Below are positions 51,757 through 59,768 of a stretch of 64,000 nucleotides of DNA, in pieces. The notes beneath the pieces are model-generated. The model worked only from the letters and a program-made list of their open reading frames with translations, did not search any database and had not been told where the DNA came from. Within the stretch, counting starts at the first letter, position 1; the number at the start of each line of letters is the position of its first letter. The DNA lies in NCBI GenBank assembly GCA_011090425.1, contig PHGD01000007.1, forward strand, positions 1 to 64,000, given 5' to 3'. Source of the DNA: Nitrospira sp. LK70. GTDB taxonomy: Bacteria > Nitrospirota > Nitrospiria > Nitrospirales > Nitrospiraceae. The translations under genes and the position numbers were made by a program.

Positions 51757-52656
51757 TTATGCCGCTTGGGTAGGGGGGGGCTTGAGGAGCTGTAGCAGCG
51801 TCTCTCCCATCCTCTCCAGCGCAGCGGCGGCAGGGGAAGAAGGGGCATACTGAACCACCGGCACGTAAGCTCGTACCGCTTGTTCCATCGCAGGGTCTTC
51901 AGGAATTTCACCCAATAAGGTTAAGTCACCCCCGACATATTCTTTGAGCAACTTCCTAAGCTGCAACACATTGACGCGAGCTCGCCCTGTGACTCGATTG
52001 AGGATGAGGGTTGGCTGAAAAGCTCGCAGAGTGTTTTCAGCAGACGCTCGGCCCGATTCATCGGTCTTGCCCACCAACTCTAACACCTCTTCCACACTGC
52101 TGTAGTCTCGATTAGTAAACCTCTCCGGCATGACATCCCGCATCACGAACATCGATAAGACACGACGAATCGCTGCCAGCTTGATGAACCTGTAGAGATC
52201 CAGAACAGAGGTCGGGTCCGGGGTTGCGACTGCGAGGTAATGATCGGCCATCAGAAAAAAATCGAGTGCAAGATAACCCGTTCCTGCTCCGATATCGACG
52301 ATGATCACGTCCGCGCGGATATCCTGAAAATCCCGGATCAGACGCATCTTCCGTGAATAGGCCATGTTGGCCGTCGCCAATGTGTCGCCGGTGCCGGGAA
52401 TAATCCGCAAGTTCGGGTGAAGGGAGAGACGTTGAGCCAGATCATCCAGGTGCTCGATTCGATGGTTGAGAAAATCGGTCAGGGTGAACGGTGGATTTAG
52501 GAGACCCACCAGCACATGTGCGTCGGCACCGCCGACATCGAGGTCTGCGAGGACTACCTGTTTCCCCTTCCGTGCCAAGACGAGAGCCAGGTTGACCGAA
52601 ACCACACTTTTCCCCACTCCGCCTTTTCCCGAAGCGACCGATATCACACAAGCCAT
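51757..52656 (-). CDS. MinD/ParA-like ATPase, paralogue of FlhG
   Basis: 299 residues. The deviant Walker A is intact (SVASGKGGVGKSVVSVNLAL), as are the signature aspartates (VLADLDVGGADAHVLVGLL) and the Walker B region (DVIIVDIGAGTGYLALDFFL). Compared with FlhG it has a ~50-residue variable helical section (RFTNRDYSSVEEVLELVGKT) and a longer C-terminus. Such ATPases position protein complexes. It lies between flagellar genes but on the opposite strand, head-to-head with a small HTH gene. Function unproven; possibly placement of the chemoreceptor or motor apparatus. Confidence 0.83.
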   Translation of the reverse strand: MACVISVASGKGGVGKSVVSVNLALVLARKGKQVVLADLDVGGADAHVLVGLLNPPFTLTDFLNHRIEHLDDLAQRLSLHPNLRIIPGTGDTLATANMAYSRKMRLIRDFQDIRADVIIVDIGAGTGYLALDFFLMADHYLAVATPDPTSVLDLYRFIKLAAIRRVLSMFVMRDVMPERFTNRDYSSVEEVLELVGKTDESGRASAENTLRAFQPTLILNRVTGRARVNVLQLRKLLKEYVGGDLTLLGEIPEDPAMEQAVRAYVPVVQYAPSSPAAAALERMGETLLQLLKPPPTQAA

Positions 52657-52798
52657 TGAGTTCAGTTTCTATTGGTTTGAGCCTGGTAGCACAGACTGTG
52701 TCGGTCAGGCGTGGAGAAACATGAATGCACATCATCCATCCGAGTGGAATGGGTAAGAAAAAAAGAGTCGTTGGTCGACATCCGCTTCTACTAGGCGC

Positions 52799-52826
52799 TC
52801 AAGTTTTGAAACCGCTACGCCGATAC
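52799..52826 (+). promoter_or_regulatory. Sigma-28 (FliA) promoter of the small HTH gene
   Basis: TCAAGTTT (52799-52806), 12 bp, GCCGATAC (52819-52826). Only 10 bp separate it from the ATG at 52837, so the transcript would have almost no leader. Confidence 0.65.
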
Positions 52827-52836
52827 CTCAGTCGTC

Positions 52837-53067
52837 ATGAATAATCAAGGCTCTACAGCAGCAGCGATCCAGGCCGTGGAGGCGACAGCACGGGAGGGGG
52901 AAATTCTGACCGTAATGGAGGTGGCTCAGTTCCTTCGGGTACCGAAGTCTACCGTCTATAAACTCGCCCGAGTTGGTGAACTGCCGGCATCAAAAATTGG
53001 AAAGCATTGGCGCTTCCTTCGCCGTGATATCCATGAATGGATGCATGGTCGGTCTCGGCAAGCCTAG
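52837..53067 (+). CDS. Excisionase-family helix-turn-helix DNA-binding protein
   Basis: 76 residues. The C-terminal 55 form a MerR/excisionase-type winged helix-turn-helix (TVMEVAQFLRVPKSTVYKLA, RVGELPASKIGKHWRFLRRD, IHEWMHG). Such small proteins act as transcription factors or recombination directionality factors; no integrase or phage gene is near, so a regulator of late motility genes is more likely. A FliA box directly upstream links it to the flagellar cascade. No strong Shine-Dalgarno, in keeping with a very short leader. Confidence 0.8.
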   Translation: MNNQGSTAAAIQAVEATAREGEILTVMEVAQFLRVPKSTVYKLARVGELPASKIGKHWRFLRRDIHEWMHGRSRQA

Positions 53068-53386
53068 TGAGCCGGGAGTGGCTGTTTGGTTCATCGGCAG
53101 AATGATTCGACTGCCGCCCTCAGCCGACAAGGCCCCAGGTCTTGAACGGAAGCCTGATCCTATCGGCGATGGCCTCCCGGGACAAGCGTTTTCCAAGCAC
53201 CTCGATCATTCCTCACCCATGCAGCGAAGTCGGCAACGCATCGAGCCTTTCCGGCTCAGGTCGATCGGCGAATGTGCCGATATCCGACGGAGCGCCGAGA
53301 GTCTGCGGAAAGGTCCGACCGTCCTATCATGGACAAGGCCGTGGGTCATCGTGGCTGTGACGGTAGGTTGAGAAAAAGGAGGGGTT
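53068..53386. other. Intergenic region before cheY
   Basis: 319 bases with no convincing gene. It contains a candidate FliA box at 53256-53283 and the cheY ribosome site (AAAAGGAGGGG, ending a few bases before 53387). Short open frames here overlap the HTH gene end and lack coding character. Confidence 0.6.
53256..53283 (+). promoter_or_regulatory. Possible sigma-28 promoter of the chemotaxis operon
   Basis: TCAGGTCG (53256-53263), 12 bp, GCCGATAT (53276-53283), about 103 bp before cheY. One or two mismatches in each element relative to the fliC and HD-GYP boxes. Confidence 0.45.
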
Positions 53387-53767
53387 ATGCCGGTCGATCC
53401 AAACATGAAAATCCTCGTGGTTGACGACATGGTGACGATGAGAAGAATCGTTAAGAATATTCTGAAGCAGTTGGGATTCGCCAATGTAGATGAGGCGGAA
53501 AACGGACAAGAGGCGCTGCAAAAGTTACGAACAGACACCTTTGGCTTCGTGGTGTCCGACTGGAACATGCCGGTCATGACAGGCATCGATATGCTCCGTG
53601 CGATTCGAGCGGACGAGAAGATCAAGGCAACGCCCGTCTTGATGGTGACCGCCGAGGCGCAACAAAGTAACTTGGTCGAGGCAGTGCAAGTGGGTGTCAA
53701 CAACTATGTCGTCAAGCCATTCACAGCCGAGACTTTGCAGGAAAAGATTACGAAGATTTTCAAGTAA
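53387..53767 (+). CDS. cheY: Chemotaxis response regulator CheY
   Basis: 126 residues. All active-site residues are visible: Asp13/Asp14 ([15 protein letters not shown]), the phospho-acceptor Asp58 ([16 protein letters not shown]), Thr in VLMVTAEA and Lys in YVVKPFTAE. Close to enterobacterial CheY in length and motifs. Phospho-CheY binds FliM (motif present in the FliM here) and is dephosphorylated by CheZ, encoded next. Strong GGAGGGG ribosome site. Confidence 0.96.
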   Translation: MPVDPNMKILVVDDMVTMRRIVKNILKQLGFANVDEAENGQEALQKLRTDTFGFVVSDWNMPVMTGIDMLRAIRADEKIKATPVLMVTAEAQQSNLVEAVQVGVNNYVVKPFTAETLQEKITKIFK

Positions 53768-53815
53768 CCCGTGATCAAACAGATCTGTGTTTGCACTGGG
53801 ATAGGGGGCAAGGTT

Positions 53816-54403
53816 GTGCACAATCAAGAATCTAAATTATTCGAAGAACTCGGAGCCTTGACTCGTTTTGTGGACAACGCGATGAAAGCCATCTCGGCCG
53901 CCACCCCCCAGATCATTTCCAGCAGTACCCAGCTGCCGACCGCCGTCTCCCATTTGAGCGATCTGAACAAGATGGCGGAGGATGGCACACTTGAAGTAAT
54001 GCGTTTGACGGAGATGATTCAGGATCATCACGGGCAGATCGCCAAAGACCTTTCCTCGGTCGTCGAGGTGTTGCAGGCGATGGATTGTGCGACCCTTGCA
54101 GGACGTCTCGAGAGCGTGACCTCTGTGCTCGCTCGGGACGGCAAGTGTCTGACGGAGATCATGACCGCCCTATCCTTTCAAGATCTGGTGGCTCAACGGG
54201 TGAGGAAACTTGTTGCCATTCTCGACGAAGTGCAAGGAAGGCTGATGGAGCTCGTGGTCGTGTTCGGATTTCAGGAAAGTTGCGAGGCGGCACGTGATAT
54301 CGGCACAGCCGGACAGTTACTCAAACAACTTGAGGAATCGAAAACAACGGGCATGAAGCAGAAAGTTGCCGACGACATCCTGGCTCAGTTCGGATTCAAA
54401 TGA
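53816..54403 (+). CDS. cheZ: CheY-phosphate phosphatase CheZ
   Basis: 195 residues from a GTG at 53816 (AGGGGGCAAGG upstream); a GTG at 53771 is the longer option but adds a Cys-rich stretch not seen in the family. The long helical hairpin contains the catalytic segment ALSFQDLVAQRVRKLVAIL with the Asp/Gln pair of the QDLxxQ type. The C-terminus VADDILAQFGFK is the CheY-binding tail. It speeds CheY-P decay. The gap to cheY depends on the start chosen; motA follows after 12 bases. Confidence 0.9.
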   Translation: MHNQESKLFEELGALTRFVDNAMKAISAATPQIISSSTQLPTAVSHLSDLNKMAEDGTLEVMRLTEMIQDHHGQIAKDLSSVVEVLQAMDCATLAGRLESVTSVLARDGKCLTEIMTALSFQDLVAQRVRKLVAILDEVQGRLMELVVVFGFQESCEAARDIGTAGQLLKQLEESKTTGMKQKVADDILAQFGFK

Positions 54404-54415
54404 GGCGTCCGCACA

Positions 54416-55186
54416 ATGGATATTGCAACAGTGCTCGGGATCGTGATCGCGTTGGGTTCCATCGTTGGGGGGCAAGTACTGGAAGGCGGCCACGTGAGTT
54501 CGATCCTACAGCTGACCGCCTTTATCATCGTAATCGGTGGGACGGCCGGAGCGATCTGTATCCAGAATCCGTTGCCGGTCGTCATTAAGGCGGTCGGTGC
54601 TCTGTCTCTGGTGCTTTTCGGTCATCACATCGACAATAAGGGCACGATCAAGTTGATCTTGGATCTCGCAAACCTCTCGCGCAAGCAGGGGTTGTTGGCG
54701 CTCGAGGGAAAACTGAAAGACATCAAAGATCCCTTCATAAAGAAAGGAATTCAGCTCATCGTTGACGGCACCGAACCGAAAGCTGTGCATGAGATTCTCG
54801 AGATTGAAGTGGAACATCATGAGGAACAAGGTATGGTTGCGGCCAAGGTCTGGGAAGCAGCCGGAGGATACGCACCGACCGTCGGCATCCTCGGCGCGGT
54901 GCTGGGGTTGATTCATGTGATGGAAAACCTCGCTGATCCTTCGAAACTTGGCAGCGGGATCGCGGTCGCGTTCGTCGCCACGATCTACGGCGTGGGGGCG
55001 GCGAACCTCTTCTTCCTCCCCGTTGCCAACAAGATCAAGCTGAAGCTGAAAGAGGAAGCGGGGGCCCGCAACCTGATCATCATGGGGCTCGTCGGACTCG
55101 CCCATGGTGAAAATCCTCGGTTGTTGCAAGAAAAGTTGGAGAGTGTCCTTCCGCACAGCGAACGTACGAAGGAGACAAAGAAGTGA
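54416..55186 (+). CDS. motA: Flagellar stator subunit MotA
   Basis: 256 residues, four membrane helices. Two helices near the start (TVLGIVIALGSIVGGQVLEG, ILQLTAFIIVIGGTAGAICI), a cytoplasmic domain with charged residues for FliG contact, then the helices with the conserved prolines (GGYAPTVGILGAVLGLIHVM, ANLFFLPVANKIKLK). MotA and MotB form the ion channel that drives rotation. Coupling ion cannot be assigned with confidence. A-rich 84-base gap follows before motB. Confidence 0.95.
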   Translation: MDIATVLGIVIALGSIVGGQVLEGGHVSSILQLTAFIIVIGGTAGAICIQNPLPVVIKAVGALSLVLFGHHIDNKGTIKLILDLANLSRKQGLLALEGKLKDIKDPFIKKGIQLIVDGTEPKAVHEILEIEVEHHEEQGMVAAKVWEAAGGYAPTVGILGAVLGLIHVMENLADPSKLGSGIAVAFVATIYGVGAANLFFLPVANKIKLKLKEEAGARNLIIMGLVGLAHGENPRLLQEKLESVLPHSERTKETKK

Positions 55187-55270
55187 AACATGAAATATGA
55201 AAAATGAAGCGTCATATCTCAAGTGTAAGCTGCACGTCTCACTCTTTCACCTCTAACGGTTTACGCGCTT

Positions 55271-56119
55271 ATGGCCAAGCATAAACACGAAGAACACGAG
55301 AATCACGAGCGCTGGTTGGTCTCGTATGCCGATTTCATTACCTTACTGTTTGCGTTCTTCGTCGTGATGTACTCGATCTCGTCGGTCAACATCGGAAAGT
55401 ATCGAACCGTCAGCGAATCGATCAAGGCGGCGCTGAATCCGCTCGTTAACCACTCGGGTGCGAATCAGGTAATCAGTGTCGGCGAAGCAAAACCAGCGCT
55501 GCAAGGCCGGAATCCAACCGACGCCAAGGAAGTCATGATTCGCCGTATCCGCCAACTAGCCCAAGTCATTAAAGATAAGCAACTGAGAGACTTGGTGGCG
55601 TTCGTTACCGTCGTGCAGACGATCAATGGAGACATCGTAATCACCATCCCTGATCGACTGCTGTTTAACAGCGGAGAAGCGACTGTCAGAGCGGAAGCCC
55701 TTCCGTTTCTCGAAGGATTAGGCGGAGCTATCCTGGAAATGAACCGGCATGCCCGCGTCGAAGGACATACGGATAATGTTCCAATTCGGACGGCACAGTT
55801 TCCTTCTAATTGGGAACTGTCGGCCGCTCGGGCAGTGATGGTTGTGCGGGTATTGTCGGAGCTCTACGGAGTACCGCCGGATCACCTGACGGCCGTGGGG
55901 CATGCCGATACCAGACCCATGACGGCCAACTCGGATGCGGAACAGAGGGCCAAGAATCGTCGAGTCGAAGTCGTCATTCTTGAGCAAGCGCCTCCGGCTC
56001 CCGTTCTCCAGTCTGCGGATGAGACTGACATATCCAAGCAATCGACTGAAGAAGTGTCGTCGAGCGCATCGCAGCCTGGTCCTGAGTTGCTCGGCGACGG
56101 CCGACTCCGGACGCCGTAG
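55271..56119 (+). CDS. motB: Flagellar stator subunit MotB
   Basis: 282 residues. One membrane helix at about 17-38 holds the ion-binding aspartate (SYADFITLLFAFFVVMYSI, Asp21). The periplasmic OmpA/PAL domain anchors to peptidoglycan (RHARVEGHTDNVPIRTAQFP, NWELSAARAVMVVRVL, AVGHADTRPM, AKNRRVEVVIL). About 35 Ser/Pro/Glu-rich residues extend past the domain. Pairs with MotA upstream. Confidence 0.95.
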   Translation: MAKHKHEEHENHERWLVSYADFITLLFAFFVVMYSISSVNIGKYRTVSESIKAALNPLVNHSGANQVISVGEAKPALQGRNPTDAKEVMIRRIRQLAQVIKDKQLRDLVAFVTVVQTINGDIVITIPDRLLFNSGEATVRAEALPFLEGLGGAILEMNRHARVEGHTDNVPIRTAQFPSNWELSAARAVMVVRVLSELYGVPPDHLTAVGHADTRPMTANSDAEQRAKNRRVEVVILEQAPPAPVLQSADETDISKQSTEEVSSSASQPGPELLGDGRLRTP

Positions 56120-56218
56120 GCCTATCGTAGGTTCCCACAGGCAGCCTGACTTTCAAGTCTCGTTCACATGCAACCGACAGTATGTGCCAGTGATCTCAGC
56201 GAAGAGGTTTCACGATCG

Positions 56219-56521
56219 ATGACAACGAAAACGGCTGCATCTCAGACGCAACGGGCTGAAGATCAGAATCCCAAACACCTCGCGCTCAAGGGCGATCTCA
56301 CCATCTTTGAGGTGACGGAGATCAAGGCATCTCTGATGAAGCTGTTTGCAAATGATGGGTTGGTGTCATTGGATCTCAGCGGCGTTGCACGAGTGGACGC
56401 GGCGGCGATTCAGCTGATGCTGGCCGCGCGTAAACAAGGACGCATGATCGTGATGGGTATCTCCGATGATCTTCAGACGAAATTGAATCAGTTGGGATTG
56501 GCCGATCCTCTGAGCGAGTGA
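56219..56521 (+). CDS. STAS-domain protein of the chemotaxis operon
   Basis: 100 residues from the ATG at 56219. A single STAS fold (KHLALKGDLTIFEVTEIKAS, LVSLDLSGVARVDAAAIQLM, LAARKQGRMIVMGIS). In anti-anti-sigma factors the residue after the conserved Asp is a phosphorylatable Ser; here it reads VDAAAIQ, so Ser-type phosphorylation is not expected. STAS proteins are regularly found before cheA in such operons, with unknown partner. A longer frame starting at 56168 is possible but has a weaker ribosome site. Confidence 0.78.
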   Translation: MTTKTAASQTQRAEDQNPKHLALKGDLTIFEVTEIKASLMKLFANDGLVSLDLSGVARVDAAAIQLMLAARKQGRMIVMGISDDLQTKLNQLGLADPLSE

Positions 56522-56698
56522 GAAGCCTACCGTTGAGGCCGAGACGGTACCAGACACAGATTCGAAGCGCAATCGAGAGGTGCGAGGGGAGCCGGGATTG
56601 CGGGCTATGAATTCTCGCGAGAACCACAGCAGAAGGTTCGTGCATCCTTAGCCCGTCGTTGAAGCGGCACTCAGTGCGCTTCGCGGAAATTGAACGCG

Positions 56699-56848
56699 TT
56701 CAGATTCACACCGATCCTCATGCTCACGATCGAGTCGGTGGCTGACAAGAGACAAACAGGAAAAGAGGCCGGTGCAACGGGCTGGATCATCAAACCGTTC
56801 AACCCGGATATCCTGCTGAAAACAATCGCCAAAGTATTGTCGGCATAG
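56699..56848 (+). pseudogene. 3' remnant of a second cheY-like receiver gene
   Basis: The frame reads FRFTPILMLTIESVADKRQT, then GKEAGATGWIIKPFNPDILL and KTIAKVLSA to a TAG at 56846. This is the last ~45 residues of a CheY/PilH-type receiver: beta-4 with its Thr (MLT), and beta-5 with the switch Lys (IIKPF). The upstream two thirds, including the phospho-acceptor Asp and acidic pocket, are missing; the frame is closed by a TGA at 56660. In related operons a complete receiver gene sits exactly here, between STAS and cheA, so this is most likely a deletion scar. The in-frame ATG at 56720 could start a 42-residue peptide. Confidence 0.8.
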
Positions 56849-56891
56849 CGGCGCGAACGTGTCTTGCGAGGAGCGTTCGCTTCGGAGTTTT

Positions 56892-56915
56892 AAGTTGCAA
56901 GTTCCAAGTTGCAAG
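56892..56915. repeat. Short direct repeat upstream of cheA
   Basis: AAGTTGCAAG at 56892-56901 and again at 56906-56915, 4 bases apart, followed by related GAAACC / GAGACTTGAAA text up to 56950. Function unknown. Confidence 0.6.
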
Positions 56916-57021
56916 CTGAAACCAGAAACCTGAGACTTGAAATCCGAAGCTTGGACCCTACCAACGAAACGACGCACGCCCCGCTGAGCCAAAGCGGGCA
57001 TCAGGGAGAACGAAGTAGAAG

Positions 57022-59190
57022 ATGAGCAATGAGTTCGCACAATTTCAGGACGCGTTCTTTGAGGAGGCGGCTGAGCATCTCGCGGTCGTCGAAGCAGGGC
57101 TCCTGGAGTTGGAACAGCATCCGGAGGATCTCGACCTTCTCAATAAGGTCTTTCGCTCGGCCCATTCGATCAAAGGCACAGCCGGCATGTTCGGCTTTCA
57201 CGCGATTGGGGAATTTACCCACAAGATGGAGACGTTGCTTGATTTGCTGCGGAATAGGCGTAAGGCGGTTTCTCCATCCATCGCGGATCTCCTCTTAGAG
57301 GCAACCGATTGCTTGAAGATGGTGATCCAATCAACGAAGTCAGGTGCGGCGATTGACGACAAAACTGTCCAGAGACTCGCTGGAGAGTTGACCTCATCGA
57401 GCGCGTCGGACTCGCGGGCGTCGGCAGTGAATGTGAGCAGGGAAAATGCAGAACCTGGTTCGGGCGAGAACTGTGGTGGAGATCAGACTTTTGTGATCAA
57501 GTGGACCCCTCCGGATTGGTTATTTCAACGAGGGCTCGACCCGCTTCAAACGTTCAAGGAACTAAAAAGCCTTGGCGTCCTGACCGGAGTCGCGCTTGAT
57601 ATGTCTCGACTACCGGATCTTGGCTGCATCGATCCGGAGACCTGCTACTTGTCATGGACCATGCAACTGACAACGAGGAAAGATCAGAAGGTAATCGAGT
57701 CCGTCTTCGAATTCGTCAGAGAAGACAGTGCGTTATTAATCCAACCGATTGAAGGCGCAGGAGAGCGATCGCAGAATCTTGTAACGGAGACAGATTCCTC
57801 TGCCGAACCAGAAGCCCCTAAACTGCTCGGGCAAATTCTCGTGGAAGGCGGCTGGGTTTCTCCCGACGAGCTTGATCGCGCGCTGAGAGAACAAGAGCGG
57901 GTAGGCGAAATTCTTGTCAAGCAGAAGGTGGTCACCCACCAGCAAGTGGAGCAGGCGCTGCAAAAACAACGTCAGCAAGAATCCTTCGCGCAGGCGAAAA
58001 GAACCGATGCCACCTCCATCCGCGTTGATACGGCAAAGATCGACAAGCTTATCAACTTGGTGGGTGAGCTGGTGATCACCCAGTCTATGCTGACCGATTT
58101 GGGGTCTCGATTCGAGATGCGGCAGCTGCCGGTGCTATTGGAGCGCATGGTGGACCTGCAGCGGAACGCTCGAGAAATTCAAGAACGTGTCATGAGCATT
58201 CGCATGTTGCCCATCGGTACCGCATTTGCCAGGTTCCCTCGATTCGTGCGAGATCTTTCGGCCAAAACAGGCAAGAAAATCCAACTCATCCTGTCCGGAG
58301 GAGAGACGGAATTGGACAAGACGGTCATCGAGTCCATCGGAGATCCGCTCATACACCTGGTAAGGAATTCGGCCGATCACGGATTGGAGCTTCCGGAAGA
58401 GCGATTGGACAATGATAAACAGGAGGTCGGGACGATCCGGCTCAATTCGTTCCATGAAAGCGGAACCATCTGCATCACCGTGGAGGACGATGGCCGTGGA
58501 TTGGACCGCGACAAGATTGTGGCAAAGGCAAACAAGCAAGGCTTGATCAGCGACAGCGATAAACTGACCGATGATCAAATTTGGCCGTTGATCTTCAAGC
58601 CAGGGTTTTCCACCGCGGAGAAAATAACGGACGTGTCTGGTCGTGGTGTGGGTATGGATGTGGTGAAGCGAAACATCGAAAGCCTGGGAGGGACGGTCAG
58701 TGTCAAGACGACCAAGGGCAAGGGCACCACATTCATACTCAGGCTGCCGCTCACATTGGCGATCATTGACGGCATGACGGTGCGGGTCGGCAAGGAAACC
58801 TACATCGTGCCGCTCCTGTCCATACTTGAGTCGATCCAACCTAAAGTCGAATTGATCAAAACCGTGGTCGGCAAGGGTCAACTCGTTAATGTTCGAAGCA
58901 TCTACATCCCGATAGTGCGATTGTACGAAGTCTTCGCGAGCGAGCCTCAGTATACGGATCCCACGGATGCCATTCTGCTCATTCTGGAGGCGGAAGGGGA
59001 ACGGGTGGCGCTTATGGTGGATGAAATTGTTGGACAACAGCAGGTTGTCATCAAGAGCATGGAGCAGAATTTTCGCAAGGTCAAAGGCATCGCCGGCGCA
59101 ACGATTCTTGGAGACGGCAGGATCGGGTTCATTGTCGATGTACGTGGCCTGCTCGAAATCGCTCGTCACGGTCATCCGGTTGCAGCTTGA
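57022..59190 (+). CDS. cheA: Chemotaxis histidine kinase CheA with an extra MshEN-like insert
   Basis: 722 residues. P1/Hpt with His48 (RSAHSIKGTAGMFGF); a P2-like segment at ~150-245; an unusual insert at 266-320 with two short repeats (LLGQILVEGGWVSPDELDRA, VGEILVKQKVVTHQQVEQAL) resembling the MshEN/GspE-N motif; P3 dimerisation (VDTAKIDKLINLVGELVITQ); P4 kinase (HLVRNSADHGLE, DDGRGLD, GRGVGMDVVKRNIESLGG, GKGTTFILRLPLTLAI); and a C-terminal CheW-like P5. It phosphorylates CheY (and CheB, not seen in the window). The insert is not part of enterobacterial CheA. Confidence 0.95.
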   Translation: MSNEFAQFQDAFFEEAAEHLAVVEAGLLELEQHPEDLDLLNKVFRSAHSIKGTAGMFGFHAIGEFTHKMETLLDLLRNRRKAVSPSIADLLLEATDCLKMVIQSTKSGAAIDDKTVQRLAGELTSSSASDSRASAVNVSRENAEPGSGENCGGDQTFVIKWTPPDWLFQRGLDPLQTFKELKSLGVLTGVALDMSRLPDLGCIDPETCYLSWTMQLTTRKDQKVIESVFEFVREDSALLIQPIEGAGERSQNLVTETDSSAEPEAPKLLGQILVEGGWVSPDELDRALREQERVGEILVKQKVVTHQQVEQALQKQRQQESFAQAKRTDATSIRVDTAKIDKLINLVGELVITQSMLTDLGSRFEMRQLPVLLERMVDLQRNAREIQERVMSIRMLPIGTAFARFPRFVRDLSAKTGKKIQLILSGGETELDKTVIESIGDPLIHLVRNSADHGLELPEERLDNDKQEVGTIRLNSFHESGTICITVEDDGRGLDRDKIVAKANKQGLISDSDKLTDDQIWPLIFKPGFSTAEKITDVSGRGVGMDVVKRNIESLGGTVSVKTTKGKGTTFILRLPLTLAIIDGMTVRVGKETYIVPLLSILESIQPKVELIKTVVGKGQLVNVRSIYIPIVRLYEVFASEPQYTDPTDAILLILEAEGERVALMVDEIVGQQQVVIKSMEQNFRKVKGIAGATILGDGRIGFIVDVRGLLEIARHGHPVAA

Positions 59191-59249
59191 GCATCCATCA
59201 CGCTGAATCGGCGAAACAGCAAGAAGGGAGCTTCTATGGAGGGGCAGCT

Positions 59250-59768
59250 ATGGACAAGGAAACCAAAGACCTCAATCCTCAGCAAACAGGATTGAGCACA
59301 GACGGGAGCCAGTTTTTGACATTCAGTCTAGGAGAAGAGCTGTATGGTGTCGATATTCTCCGTGTGCAGGAGATCAAGGGCTATGCGGCCGTGACCAAAA
59401 TTCCGAATACACCGCCTCATATCAAGGGAGTTTTGAATCTGCGCGGAACCATCGTGCCCATCGTCGAGCTACGGACCAAATTCGGTATGCCGACCATCGA
59501 CTACACGGCGTTTACCGTCATCATCGTGGTGATGGTGCAGGCCAAAGTGACGGGGTTGGTGGTTGATGCGGTGTCCGACGTGCTTGACATCGAGAAAAAG
59601 GATATTCAGTCAGCGCCGGATTTCGGGAATAAGGTCGACGTGACGTTCTTGAACGGGATTGGAAAGTCCGGCGACAAACTGGTGTCGCTGTTGGACATCG
59701 ATCGGTTGTTACTGGATTCAGTAACGAAAGAGTTCTCAAAGGATCTACCGGTGGCGGCCGCAGCGTAA
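59250..59768 (+). CDS. cheW: Chemotaxis coupling protein CheW
   Basis: 172 residues from the ATG at 59250 with GGAGGGG upstream. The CheW/SH3-like fold is complete (FLTFSLGEELYGVDILRVQE, IPNTPPHIKGVLNLRGTIVP, IVELRTKFGMP, GLVVDAVSDVLDIEKKDI, LVSLLDIDRLL). It links CheA to receptors in the array. A short Val/Ala-rich tail ends the protein. Confidence 0.96.
   Translation: MDKETKDLNPQQTGLSTDGSQFLTFSLGEELYGVDILRVQEIKGYAAVTKIPNTPPHIKGVLNLRGTIVPIVELRTKFGMPTIDYTAFTVIIVVMVQAKVTGLVVDAVSDVLDIEKKDIQSAPDFGNKVDVTFLNGIGKSGDKLVSLLDIDRLLLDSVTKEFSKDLPVAAAA

Larger units (their letters stand above)
56522..57021. other. Scarred region between the STAS gene and cheA
   Basis: 500 bases. It contains the 3' remnant of a cheY-like gene at 56699-56848 and a 10-bp direct repeat at 56892-56915. 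No intact gene, promoter box or terminator is visible; cheA has only a weak ribosome site (GGGAGAACGAAG). Confidence 0.6.

Noticed and set aside
55187-55270. A-rich motA-motB gap with repeated TGAAA/ATGAAA text as a regulatory element
   Set aside because: Only loosely repetitive; no box, hairpin or frame that I can support.
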